From Cupriavidus alkaliphilus (GTDB taxonomy: Bacteria > Pseudomonadota > Gammaproteobacteria > Burkholderiales > Burkholderiaceae), in the NCBI RefSeq assembly GCF_900094595.1, contig NZ_FMAD01000007.1, positions 310,001-374,000 on the forward strand: a stretch of DNA of 64,000 bases. Reading direction: 5' to 3'. The notes beneath the pieces were generated by a model. That model had not been told where the DNA came from. It searched no databases and was given only the letters and a program-made list of their open reading frames with translations. The position numbers were made by a program, and so were the translations under genes. Of the stretch, positions 52,961-63,267 are shown piece by piece (positions within the stretch are counted from its first letter, which is position 1; each line of letters begins with the position of its first letter).

Positions 52961-53854
52961 ATGCTTCTGCAATTTGGAATCCAGTCTCAAATCAGCAACT
53001 TGGTGACCCTGATTGGCGCCCAAGATCCGTCTGCCGCCCGCTCTCTTACCTCCATTGGGGACATCCAACGCGCCTATCACAGTTTCATCGAGCATCTACA
53101 AAAGCGACGCCCAAGCGGGGCGCCTGGTGTGACTCGAATTATCACAAGCGCAATAGAAGCAAATCAATTCCGCTCGGTGTTCACAAATGATTCATTGCTT
53201 GATGACAAAATGCAATCCGGAGTTATCAGGGCGCGCAAGGATGTGCAAGCAACGGAGAAGAGATCCCTGCTCAAGCGTGCGCTAAAGGAGCTAGCACTCT
53301 ACTCCAATGAACATCGAATTCTCTTCGACACAGTCATCACTGACATATTCATTCTGCCATCGGAAATCGCGAGAGCAGGCTCGACATCCAACGCATTGGG
53401 CGTGATATGGGCAAATCCAAAAATCCAATATAGCCTGCATGATGTCATTGAGATGCTCGTGCATGAACTCACACATCACGAGATGTTCTTGGACGAACTG
53501 CGTCATGCACACTATGACTACAAGGCCATGCTCGACAAGCGAACGTGGGCTCGATCGGCGATTCTTCATGTCCCACGCCCACTCGATAAAGTTCTGCATA
53601 GTGCAGTGGTTGCAACTGAAATACTACTGCTGCGCGAGCAGATCCTTGGCCACCCCATTCGACCAGCAATTCACCCACCGACGCTGAAGCTAATGAGTTA
53701 TGTGGGTGAGTCCTTAGCTTCAATGGATGCGGTGCTTCATAGCAAATCGTTGAGCAGTGGGATCTTTCTTGACCGCGCTTTTGAAATTTTCGAAAGCGTA
53801 AAGCGAAGCTATACCACGCTCTTGCATTGCCCTCGCGCCGCAGCGCTGCATTAG
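52961..53854 (+). CDS. HExxH-motif protein, putative alpha-ketoglutarate-dependent peptide beta-hydroxylase
   Basis: 297 residues, soluble. MLVHELTHHEMFLDEL places HExxH at residues 168-172. About 35 residues later comes RSAILHVPRPLDKVLHSAVV (Arg206, His213), matching the PRPL...GLLHGAY-like block of the RiPP-associated HEXXH-motif family (TIGR04267 as I remember it), whose members were shown to be alpha-ketoglutarate-dependent beta-hydroxylases rather than proteases. His213 is the candidate third iron ligand. The start at 52961 is set by AAGGAG 5 bp upstream; a longer frame begins inside the precursor gene. A zinc protease remains the main alternative. Confidence 0.6.
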   Translation: MLLQFGIQSQISNLVTLIGAQDPSAARSLTSIGDIQRAYHSFIEHLQKRRPSGAPGVTRIITSAIEANQFRSVFTNDSLLDDKMQSGVIRARKDVQATEKRSLLKRALKELALYSNEHRILFDTVITDIFILPSEIARAGSTSNALGVIWANPKIQYSLHDVIEMLVHELTHHEMFLDELRHAHYDYKAMLDKRTWARSAILHVPRPLDKVLHSAVVATEILLLREQILGHPIRPAIHPPTLKLMSYVGESLASMDAVLHSKSLSSGIFLDRAFEIFESVKRSYTTLLHCPRAAALH

Positions 53855-53879
53855 ATAGTTTTCACGGAGATAGACGCCC

Positions 53880-55265
53880 ATGAGGGAACAGGGAGTCAGA
53901 CGCCTGGCTGAGCTTAAATCACGCCAGTGGAAGGACCTCTTCCTGCTTTCGGCGGCAGGTTGGACGCTTATTCTTATCCTGATCCACCAGGGAGTCATTG
54001 CTGCCTCATCGTATTTCCTGACACGGTTGATCGAAGCATTCCAGGCGGGGACCGACTATCGGTCCTACCTATTCGAATACCTTTTGGCCATGGTGCTTCC
54101 CTATTTGCCCGGTTGCGCATCCCTCGTCGCCCTGCAGGCCTGGATCAACCAAGCTCACCGTAGATTCTCAGCACGCCTTCCGGAGGCCATTTTCGGACAT
54201 ACAGGCAAGCACAACGACAATGCTCTCCGGGAAGCCACCGAGGCTGCCTATTCGAGGAATTCATTCGCGGCATTGAAGGACTATCTGACGTTCGTGCATC
54301 AGTTTGCCACCCTGTGCTTGAACAGCGTGCTTAGCATCGTCGTTTTGGCTTTGCTGCTGCCGGCGAATCTCTTGGAGGGATATATGGTGAGTGTCCTCGC
54401 TTCGATGACGTTGATCCTGCTGCTGCGGCCGGGCGTTCATTCACTATCAACAAAGACTGAAACCGCCCTCATCTCCTATGGAGATGCACTCTCACAGGTC
54501 TGGGATAACTCTGTGCTAGGAAATAGGTACAACTTTGAACTATGGAATAATTATCGGGAACAACTCGCGTCGAAATATTATCGACAGTCGAACAAACTGC
54601 AGTTCTTGAAGCAAGCCGGAAATCTGGCACTCGCGCTTATCTCTTTGGCACCAACCACCTATCTCATCCTCGTTGCTGTTCAGAGCAAATCAGCGGAGCC
54701 AATTCTGATCGCTGCAATTGTTGTTAATCTGACGCGGATCTTTCATATCCTCAACTCCCTAAGCGGCCTAGTCAATCAGATTCTGGATTTTTCAGCGATG
54801 AATGCACGTATACGGGTGATGATGAGCCCGGAACTAAAATTTGACGATCCGTCTCATTTTCCTGACAAGCCGCGGGGAGAGATTTATCTCAATGGTGCCC
54901 CGATACATGAATACAAATCGGTGGTGGAAATTGTGCGAAGCTGCAGCCATGGGCGCTTTACGATACAAGGCGCCAACGGCGCTGGAAAATCTACGCTTCT
55001 GCAGGTGCTCAAGCAAGCCTTATCTGGCGATGCTATTTTGGTTCCGAGCCACAACGGCAAACTGCGCTGGCGCGCCACCGGCATTGAAAAATCAACGGGC
55101 GAACGGGCGGTTGGACATTTGCTGGAGATTTCCGAGCATCCCGATGCAAAGTACCTGCTTCTCGATGAATGGGATGCAAACCTTGACGCCGCCAATACCA
55201 AAGCAATCAATGACGTCTTGCGGAATCTTAGCCAGCACAAAGTGATAGTAGAAATCAGACATTAG
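53880..55265 (+). CDS. ABC exporter (fused membrane and ATPase domains) with a compact ATPase
   Basis: 461 residues. The first 300 or so form a six-helix exporter-type domain (segments near residues 28-48, 65-87, 143-160, 165-183, 245-267 and 274-297). The ATPase has Walker A GANGAGKST (364-372), Walker B YLLLDEWDANLD (425-436), a degenerate signature STGERA (405-410) and ends at ...VIVEIRH, whose last His takes the place of the switch His. Only about 33 residues separate Walker A from the signature, where about 90 are usual, so most of the helical subdomain and a clear Q-loop are missing. No peptidase C39 domain. Gaps of 25 and 9 bp flank it. Likely exports the modified peptide. Confidence 0.78.
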   Translation: MREQGVRRLAELKSRQWKDLFLLSAAGWTLILILIHQGVIAASSYFLTRLIEAFQAGTDYRSYLFEYLLAMVLPYLPGCASLVALQAWINQAHRRFSARLPEAIFGHTGKHNDNALREATEAAYSRNSFAALKDYLTFVHQFATLCLNSVLSIVVLALLLPANLLEGYMVSVLASMTLILLLRPGVHSLSTKTETALISYGDALSQVWDNSVLGNRYNFELWNNYREQLASKYYRQSNKLQFLKQAGNLALALISLAPTTYLILVAVQSKSAEPILIAAIVVNLTRIFHILNSLSGLVNQILDFSAMNARIRVMMSPELKFDDPSHFPDKPRGEIYLNGAPIHEYKSVVEIVRSCSHGRFTIQGANGAGKSTLLQVLKQALSGDAILVPSHNGKLRWRATGIEKSTGERAVGHLLEISEHPDAKYLLLDEWDANLDAANTKAINDVLRNLSQHKVIVEIRH

Positions 55266-55274
55266 GAGCTAGCT

Positions 55275-56447
55275 ATGAAAGACTCATATTTAGTGGAAGC
55301 CATTCTCGGCTCAGAGGACCTCCTGCGAAGCTACCGGAATAGAAATTTCTGGAAAGGCAGAATTGATCCCGTGAAGCTGCAATCCATCTTTTCTTGGCAC
55401 CGTCTCAACGAATTGCTTGCCACTCACAGAATCACCAACGATCGTTTGCGCCTTTCTCTAGCGGATGACTACAAGACAGCAAATATGGTGGCCTTTCGGC
55501 CGGGCCGAGACCAGTTCGGGCGGCCGACAGACATTCTTTCCATCAGCGCGCTGCATCAACTTATGGGATGCGGGGTTACTGGCGTTTTGGAAGCGACCCA
55601 GGAACTGGTTCCTCCGCTTGAAGTACTGACATCCGAGATCAGTACCAGGCTCCAAGCGCGCTCTTCAGCCAACGCCTTTTTTTCTTTTGGCTCGTCCTCA
55701 GGCTTTGGGCCACATAACGATGACCATGATGTAATCGTTATTCAATTCTGCGGTCAGAAGCACTGGCAGTTCTTTCGTACTTCCCCCTCTCTAGACAAGG
55801 CTAAGGTGGATGACTTAGCTGCTCCCGGAACAGCGGAAAAGGGCGACTGCGTATTGATGCAAGAAGGCGACGTATTGTTTGTGCCCAAGGGAACCTGGCA
55901 CGACGTATCGGCACTCAACGCGCCAAGCCTTCACGTCACCATCAGTATCGTCTTTCCAACGATGTCCGACTTTATCAGATGGCTATTGACAAAACATCGC
56001 TACAGCATTCCTTTTCAGGATATCCGCAGCGATGATGATCCGAGCACGGTTGCCGCCATCTGCGCCGACTTCCTTCATACTGAAATAGGATGTGACACCG
56101 TATCAACCTTTCTGAATGAATACTACGCCCGGCACTCTGCGCGAAGAATTAACCCCGCATTCCCCCATCTTAACCGGGTGACACCTGGAGATTCCTTCAT
56201 TCGTTTGCCATACACCTTCATAACATTGCACAACGACAAACGACTCGCAACACGTACGATCTCGGCTTTAGGGCGGAAACATTGCATTAGCGAGTTGGAG
56301 CATGAAGTACTAAAGCGGCTTTCTCACAAAGCTCCCAGCACACTGAAAGATATTCAATCGTTCAATCCAAAACACGGACCTAACACAGCGGCGACCATCA
56401 AGGCAATTGAGGGCCTGTTGGACAAAGGGCTAATTTCCAAGATGTGA
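55275..56447 (+). CDS. JmjC/cupin-type 2-oxoglutarate oxygenase, putative peptide hydroxylase
   Basis: 390 residues. The iron site is visible as SSGFGPHNDDHDVIVIQFCG (His147, Asp149) and FVPKGTWHDV (His209), the HxD...H pattern of the JmjC/Cupin_4 (RoxA, NO66) family. GQKHWQFF after the first motif is also typical. The last 80 residues resemble the winged-helix tail of the same family (FNPKHGPNTAATIKAIEGLL). Known members hydroxylate Arg or His of ribosomal proteins. Beside a small peptide gene and an HExxH enzyme, a peptide substrate is more likely. Last gene of the operon; no clear terminator follows. Confidence 0.75.
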   Translation: MKDSYLVEAILGSEDLLRSYRNRNFWKGRIDPVKLQSIFSWHRLNELLATHRITNDRLRLSLADDYKTANMVAFRPGRDQFGRPTDILSISALHQLMGCGVTGVLEATQELVPPLEVLTSEISTRLQARSSANAFFSFGSSSGFGPHNDDHDVIVIQFCGQKHWQFFRTSPSLDKAKVDDLAAPGTAEKGDCVLMQEGDVLFVPKGTWHDVSALNAPSLHVTISIVFPTMSDFIRWLLTKHRYSIPFQDIRSDDDPSTVAAICADFLHTEIGCDTVSTFLNEYYARHSARRINPAFPHLNRVTPGDSFIRLPYTFITLHNDKRLATRTISALGRKHCISELEHEVLKRLSHKAPSTLKDIQSFNPKHGPNTAATIKAIEGLLDKGLISKM

Positions 56448-56497
56448 GCAACTGTAATATGTACCCAGATACACCGTACTTGACGTTTTAAATACTC

Positions 56498-56836
56498 TCA
56501 GCCGTCATTGCCTCTTCGCTCGAGAACAAAGTCCGCCTCTACCTCTCTCACCCCGGGCAGTCGCACCATGACGTGAACACGAATATTCCGCAGATTCTCG
56601 CGGTGTCTGCAGAGGAAGTCCAAGATCGGCTCGAGTTGACGCCAACGGCGCACTGAACCTCGTACGGTTGAAAGGACGAAGTGTCGCTCACCCATTTGGA
56701 ACTCAACGAGCCAAGCCTTCTCATGCTGCCGATATACATCCACGTCAATTGAAGCAGGCAACATCCCTGCCAGATGCCGGATTTCCTGTATCGTGACCAG
56801 GGTCGCCTGATTTACTTCCAGCTGAGCTTCCAGCAT
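56498..56836 (-). CDS. Hypothetical protein, plasmid-partition-protein-like
   Basis: 112 residues from MLEAQLEVNQ, with GGAG 9 bp upstream. The segment KAWLVEFQMGERHFVLSTVR followed by RQLEPILDFL resembles the small proteins annotated as plasmid replication/partition related in Burkholderiales. The likeness is from memory and weak. It faces the peptide operon and may mark the right edge of the accessory region. Confidence 0.5.
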   Translation of the reverse strand: MLEAQLEVNQATLVTIQEIRHLAGMLPASIDVDVYRQHEKAWLVEFQMGERHFVLSTVRGSVRRWRQLEPILDFLCRHRENLRNIRVHVMVRLPGVREVEADFVLERRGNDG

Positions 56837-56990
56837 TTTACGATCTCCGCGTCGAGGATACCGGGGCGCGTCGCACAATCTACGACCCCATTCCTACTGC
56901 GGCAATTGCAATTTTCCAAGCACTACCTGAACCTTTTCAGCCTCTGTGGCCTGAACGGGGCAGCATCAGTCGATTTGAGCGGGATCAGCC

Positions 56991-57938
56991 TCAACCCGCC
57001 TCGGCCTCCAGCCTCGGCAGCTGCGGCAGATCCGCCGCCACCTCCGCGATCATGCGCCGGATCCACATCACGTCCGGCGCGGCATGGCAGCGTTCGTGCC
57101 ACAGCTGGTAGAAGCGCATGCGCGGGAACGCCACCGGCGACGGCACCATGCGGATCGGCAAGTACTGCGCATAGTGCGCGGCGAACTGCCGGCCGGTGGT
57201 GAAGACCATGTCGGTCTTCATCAGCACATACGGCACCAGCCCGAAATACGGCAGCGTGACCTGGATATTGCGCTTGTAGCCCTGCTCGGCGAGTGCCTGG
57301 TCGATCATGCTGCGCTGCATCGACGCGTAGGGCGCGGGCGCCAGGTGCGGCATTTCCAGGTAGTGCTTGAGCGTCAGTCCCTTGCGCGCCAGCGGGTGCT
57401 GCGCGCCCAGCATGCACACCACCTCGTCGTCGAACAGCGGCGAGATATGCAGGTGCTCCGGCGGCGACAGCCAGTTGCCGACCACGATATCCAGCTGTCC
57501 CTGCTCGAGATCGTCAAGGAAATCCGACGACGATGTCATCGGGTGCACAAACAGCTTGGCGCCCGGCGCCAGCCGGCGCACGCGCTCGACGATATTTGGC
57601 AGGAAGAAGGCGTCCAGGTAGTCGGGCGCGCCCAGGTGGAAGGTGCGCGTGGTGGTGGCCGGGTCGAACTGCTGCGGCGGGCGCGCGATGCGGTCCATCG
57701 CCGCCAGGCTCTGCTCGGCCAGCGCCAGCAGCTCGCGGCCGCGCTCGGTGGGCACCATGCCGTTTTTGCCCCGCACCAAAATGGCGTCGCCGGTGATCTC
57801 GCGCAGGCGCTTCAGGGTATTGCTGATGGCCGGCTGGGACTGGCCTAGACGCACGGCGGTGCGGGTCACGCTCTGCTCGGTGAGCAGGGTGTGGAGCACC
57901 CGCAGCAAATAGGTATCGAGATGGTCGCGTCCGTGCAT
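56991..57938 (-). CDS. LysR-family transcriptional regulator
   Basis: 315 residues. The N-terminal HTH is visible: TEQSVTRTAVRLGQSQPAIS, then NTLKRLREITGDAILVR. The effector domain resembles the NodD/DntR-like group. The start MHGRDHLDTYL is chosen by family alignment; a longer frame adds 27 residues. It is divergent from xdhA with a 230-bp shared control region, so it probably activates the xanthine dehydrogenase genes. Confidence 0.9.
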   Translation of the reverse strand: MHGRDHLDTYLLRVLHTLLTEQSVTRTAVRLGQSQPAISNTLKRLREITGDAILVRGKNGMVPTERGRELLALAEQSLAAMDRIARPPQQFDPATTTRTFHLGAPDYLDAFFLPNIVERVRRLAPGAKLFVHPMTSSSDFLDDLEQGQLDIVVGNWLSPPEHLHISPLFDDEVVCMLGAQHPLARKGLTLKHYLEMPHLAPAPYASMQRSMIDQALAEQGYKRNIQVTLPYFGLVPYVLMKTDMVFTTGRQFAAHYAQYLPIRMVPSPVAFPRMRFYQLWHERCHAAPDVMWIRRMIAEVAADLPQLPRLEAEAG

Positions 57939-58168
57939 GGCGATGGCGGCCCTCCGGCGGGGGCCGGATGGGTGGCGTGGGGGATGGGAACGGCGCATAG
58001 TGTATGACAGGCACCCCACGATCGGTCAAATCACCCTCTCCCGAGGGGCGCCGCCTGGTGCGGCGGCGCACGTCCGCGGTGCCCGCTGATGGGGCATATC
58101 ACCTGGGCCGAATATTGCTGGAAAGGCCCGGGTGCTATGTTTCCGCCATCACCAAGAGAGAGAAGACC

Positions 58169-59671
<1,503 letters not shown>

Positions 59672-59697
59672 GCCGGAGAACAAGGAACGAAATCGGC

Positions 59698-62058
59698 ATG
59701 AACAAGCAAACCGAACCCTTCCTGCTCGACGCCGCCGCCGAACAGGTACCGCAGGTCGGCATCTCGCGTCCGCACGAATCCGCCCACCTGCACGTGGCCG
59801 GCACCGCGACCTACACCGACGACATCCCCGAGCTGGCCGGCACGCTGCACGCCGCGCTCGGCATGAGCACCCGCGCGCACGCGCGCATCAAGTCGGTCTC
59901 GCTCGACAAGGTGCGCGCCGCGCCGGGCGTGGTCGACGTGCTGACGGTGGACGACATCCCCGGCACCAACGACTGCGGCCCCATCATCCATGACGACCCG
60001 ATCCTGGCGCGCGGCGTGGTGCAGTTCGTCGGCCAGCCGGTCTTTATCGTGGTGGCGACCTCGCATGACGCGGCCCGCCGCGCCGCCCGCCTGGGCGTGA
60101 TCGACTATGAAGACCTGCCGCCGGTGCTGTCGCCGCAGGCCGCGCACGAGGCCGGCAGCTATGTGCTGCCGCCGATGCACCTGACACGCGGCGAGCCCGC
60201 CGCGCGCATTGCCGGCGCGACCCACCAGGACAGCGGCACGATCCACCTGGGCGGCCAGGAGCAGTTCTACCTCGAAGGCCAGATCTCGTACGCCGCGCCG
60301 CGCGAGAACGACGGCATGCACGTGTGGTGCTCGACCCAGCACCCGACCGAAATGCAGCACGCCGTCGCGCATATGCTGGGCTGGCATGCGCACCAGGTGC
60401 TGGTCGAATGCCGCCGCATGGGCGGCGGCTTCGGCGGCAAGGAATCGCAGTCGGCGCTGTTCGCCTGCTGCGCCGCGCTGGCGGCGTGGAAGCTGATGTG
60501 CCCGGTCAAGCTGCGCCCGGACCGCGACGACGACATGATGATCACCGGCAAGCGCCATGACTTCGTGTTCGACTACAACGTCGGCCACGACGACGAAGGC
60601 CATATCGAAGGCGTGAAGGTCGAGATGGTGTCGCGCGCCGGCTTCTCGGCCGACCTGTCGGGCCCGGTGATGACCCGCGCGATCTGCCACTTCGATAATG
60701 CCTACTGGCTGCCCAACGTGCAGATCGACGGCTACTGCGGCAAGACCAACACGCAGAGCAACACCGCCTTCCGCGGCTTCGGCGGCCCGCAGGGCGCGTT
60801 CGCGGTCGAGTACATCCTCGACAATGTCGCCCGCACGGTCGGCAAGGATTCGCTCGACGTGCGCCGCGCCAACTTCTACGGCAAGAGCGAGAACAACGTC
60901 ACGCCCTACGGCCAGACCGTGGAAGACAATGTCATCCACGAGCTGATCGACGAACTGGTGGCCAGCAGCGAATACCGCGCCCGCCGCGAGGCCACGCGCG
61001 CGTTCAACGCCACCAGCCCGGTGCTGAAGAAGGGCATCGCCATCACCCCGGTGAAGTTCGGCATCTCGTTCAACGTGGCCCACTTCAACCAGGCCGGCGC
61101 GCTGGTGCACGTCTACAACGACGGCTCGGTGCTGGTGAACCACGGCGGCACCGAAATGGGCCAGGGCCTGAACACCAAGGTGGCGATGGTGGTGGCGCAC
61201 GAGCTCGGCATCCGCATGGAACGCGTGCGCGTGACCGCGACCGACACCAGCAAGGTGGCCAATACCTCCGCCACCGCGGCGTCGACCGGCGCGGACCTGA
61301 ACGGCAAGGCCGCGCAGGACGCCGCGCGCCAGATCCGCGAGCGCCTGGCCGCGTTTGCCGCGCGCAAGGCCGGGGTGGAACCTTCGGAAGTGCGCTTCAA
61401 CGATGACCTGGTCAGCGCCGGCGAGCTGCGCCTGTCGTTCGGCGAGCTGGCGCGCGAAGCCTACGTGGCGCGCGTGCAGCTGTGGTCCGACGGCTTCTAC
61501 ACCACGCCCAAGCTGCACTGGGACCAGAAGGCGCTGCAGGGCCGCCCGTTCTACTACTTCGCCTACGGCGCCGCATGCTCCGAGGTGCTGGTGGACACGC
61601 TCACCGGCGAATGGAAGCTGCTGCGCGCCGACGCGCTGCACGACGCGGGCCGCTCGCTGAACCCGGCGCTGGACATCGGCCAGGTCGAAGGCGCCTTTAT
61701 CCAGGGCATGGGCTGGCTGACCACCGAGGAATTGTGGTGGAACAAGGACGGCAAGCTGATGACGCACGCCCCGTCCACCTACAAGATCCCGACGGTCAAT
61801 GACTGCCCGGAAGCCTTCAACGTGCGCCTGTTCCAGAACCGCAACGTCGAGGACAGCATCCACCGCTCCAAGGCAGTGGGCGAGCCGCCGCTGCTGCTGC
61901 CGTTCTCGGTGTTCTTCGCGATCCGCGACGCCGTGGCCGCGCTGGGCGACTACCGCATCAACCCGCCGCTGAAGGCCCCGGCCACCAGCGAGGCCATCCT
62001 CGACGCCGTCGAGGCCGTGCGCGCGGCGGCGGCGCAAGGGGCTGCGCAGGCAGCCTGA
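59698..62058 (+). CDS. xdhB: Xanthine dehydrogenase molybdenum-cofactor subunit
   Basis: 786 residues. Mo-cofactor motifs: RRMGGGFGGKESQ, FRGFGGPQGAF and GGTEMGQGLNTKV. The catalytic Glu is in KAVGEPPLLLPF. It oxidises hypoxanthine to xanthine and xanthine to urate. ATG follows the xdhA stop by 26 bp. Confidence 0.96.
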   Translation: MNKQTEPFLLDAAAEQVPQVGISRPHESAHLHVAGTATYTDDIPELAGTLHAALGMSTRAHARIKSVSLDKVRAAPGVVDVLTVDDIPGTNDCGPIIHDDPILARGVVQFVGQPVFIVVATSHDAARRAARLGVIDYEDLPPVLSPQAAHEAGSYVLPPMHLTRGEPAARIAGATHQDSGTIHLGGQEQFYLEGQISYAAPRENDGMHVWCSTQHPTEMQHAVAHMLGWHAHQVLVECRRMGGGFGGKESQSALFACCAALAAWKLMCPVKLRPDRDDDMMITGKRHDFVFDYNVGHDDEGHIEGVKVEMVSRAGFSADLSGPVMTRAICHFDNAYWLPNVQIDGYCGKTNTQSNTAFRGFGGPQGAFAVEYILDNVARTVGKDSLDVRRANFYGKSENNVTPYGQTVEDNVIHELIDELVASSEYRARREATRAFNATSPVLKKGIAITPVKFGISFNVAHFNQAGALVHVYNDGSVLVNHGGTEMGQGLNTKVAMVVAHELGIRMERVRVTATDTSKVANTSATAASTGADLNGKAAQDAARQIRERLAAFAARKAGVEPSEVRFNDDLVSAGELRLSFGELAREAYVARVQLWSDGFYTTPKLHWDQKALQGRPFYYFAYGAACSEVLVDTLTGEWKLLRADALHDAGRSLNPALDIGQVEGAFIQGMGWLTTEELWWNKDGKLMTHAPSTYKIPTVNDCPEAFNVRLFQNRNVEDSIHRSKAVGEPPLLLPFSVFFAIRDAVAALGDYRINPPLKAPATSEAILDAVEAVRAAAAQGAAQAA

Positions 62059-62222
62059 ACGGTGGCAAGGAAGCGCGCGCCTGCGGACGCCCCGGACTTT
62101 CCCCCCTCGACTGCCTTGACAGGCGAGGGGCCGGCGGAAGAAGCAGGCGCGCGCCACCACCAGCACCGCCATTAGCGCCACAGCAACACCGGTCAACACC
62201 CGCATCTCCCGAGGCCCCCACC

Positions 62223-63212
62223 ATGCAGGACGCACCGCTCAAACCCTTCCGCTTCGCCGACGCCGCCCGCATGGTGCGCGCGGGCGTGCCGGTGGCGATG
62301 GTCACCATCGTCGAGGTCAAGGGCTCGGCGCCCCGCGAGGCCGGCATCCGCATGCTGGTCAGCGCCGACGACCTGGTCGGCACCATCGGCGGTGGTCACC
62401 TGGAATGGCGCGGCATGGACATCGCACGCGAGATGCTGGTGCGCGGCGAGCCGCGCCGGATCGAGCGCATCCCCCTGGGTCCCGCGCTGGGACAGTGCTG
62501 TGGCGGCGTGGTGCAGCTGGCGTTCGAGGTGCTTGGCGAAGCCGACCTGGCGTGGCTGGATGCCGTGGAGCGGAAGTTCGCCGCCCACTGCTCGCTGCAG
62601 CGGCACGTTCCCGCGCGCGGCGCGGTCACCTTTGCCGACAGCCGCGCCGTGCTCCCCGGCGTGGACCTGCAGCCCGACGGCAGCTGGACCGACACGCTGG
62701 TGCCCGACACCATGCACGTGGTGCTGTTCGGCGCCGGCCATGTCGGCCATGCGCTGGTCAAGGTGCTGGCCACGCTGCCGTGCCGCGTGCACTGGGTCGA
62801 CGAGCGCGACACGCTGTTCCCCGGCGGGCTGCCCGACAACGTCGAGGCCGAGGCCAGCGACACGCCCGAGGCCGTGGTCGCGCAGGCGCCGGCGGGCAGC
62901 TACTTCCTGGTGATGACGCACAGCCATGCGCTCGACCAGACCCTGTGCGAGGAAATCCTCAAGCGCACCGATTTCGCCTACTTCGGCCTGATCGGTTCCA
63001 AGACCAAGCGCGCGCGCTTTGAACACCGCATGGCCGAGCACGGCATCGACCCGGCCCGGTTTGCGGAAATGACATGCCCCATGGGGGTTCCCGGGATCAC
63101 CGACAAGGCTCCGGCTATGATTGCGGTTGCCATCGTCGCCCAGCTGCTCCAGGTCCGCGAACAGCGCCTTGCCGCGCTGCGTGCGGGCCGCACGGAGGCG
63201 GTGCATCCCTGA
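62223..63212 (+). CDS. xdhC: Xanthine dehydrogenase accessory protein XdhC
   Basis: 329 residues. The N-terminal part has [18 protein letters not shown] and [12 protein letters not shown] with the Cys pair; the C-terminal Rossmann domain has [17 protein letters not shown]. XdhC carries and sulfurates the molybdenum cofactor for XdhB. A 164-bp gap precedes it, wider than the other xdh gaps. Confidence 0.95.
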   Translation: MQDAPLKPFRFADAARMVRAGVPVAMVTIVEVKGSAPREAGIRMLVSADDLVGTIGGGHLEWRGMDIAREMLVRGEPRRIERIPLGPALGQCCGGVVQLAFEVLGEADLAWLDAVERKFAAHCSLQRHVPARGAVTFADSRAVLPGVDLQPDGSWTDTLVPDTMHVVLFGAGHVGHALVKVLATLPCRVHWVDERDTLFPGGLPDNVEAEASDTPEAVVAQAPAGSYFLVMTHSHALDQTLCEEILKRTDFAYFGLIGSKTKRARFEHRMAEHGIDPARFAEMTCPMGVPGITDKAPAMIAVAIVAQLLQVREQRLAALRAGRTEAVHP

Positions 63213-63267
63213 ACCCGTGCCGCCGGCGCTGCCGGCCGGTACAGAAAAGCCCAGAAACGAGGCCCCC

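Noticed and set aside
53880-55265. Frameshift truncation of the ABC transporter ATPase
   Set aside because: Walker A, Walker B, D-loop and the terminal His are in order in one frame and the next gene starts 9 bp later; it looks like a compact form rather than a break.
55275-56447. JmjC protein as a ribosomal oxygenase of the core genome
   Set aside because: Its codon use and 9-bp spacing tie it to the accessory operon; still kept as an alternative in the finding.
52743-56447. Lanthipeptide, lasso peptide or thiopeptide cluster
   Set aside because: No Cys in the precursor and no LanM/LanBC, lasso B/C, YcaO or radical-SAM gene in the operon.
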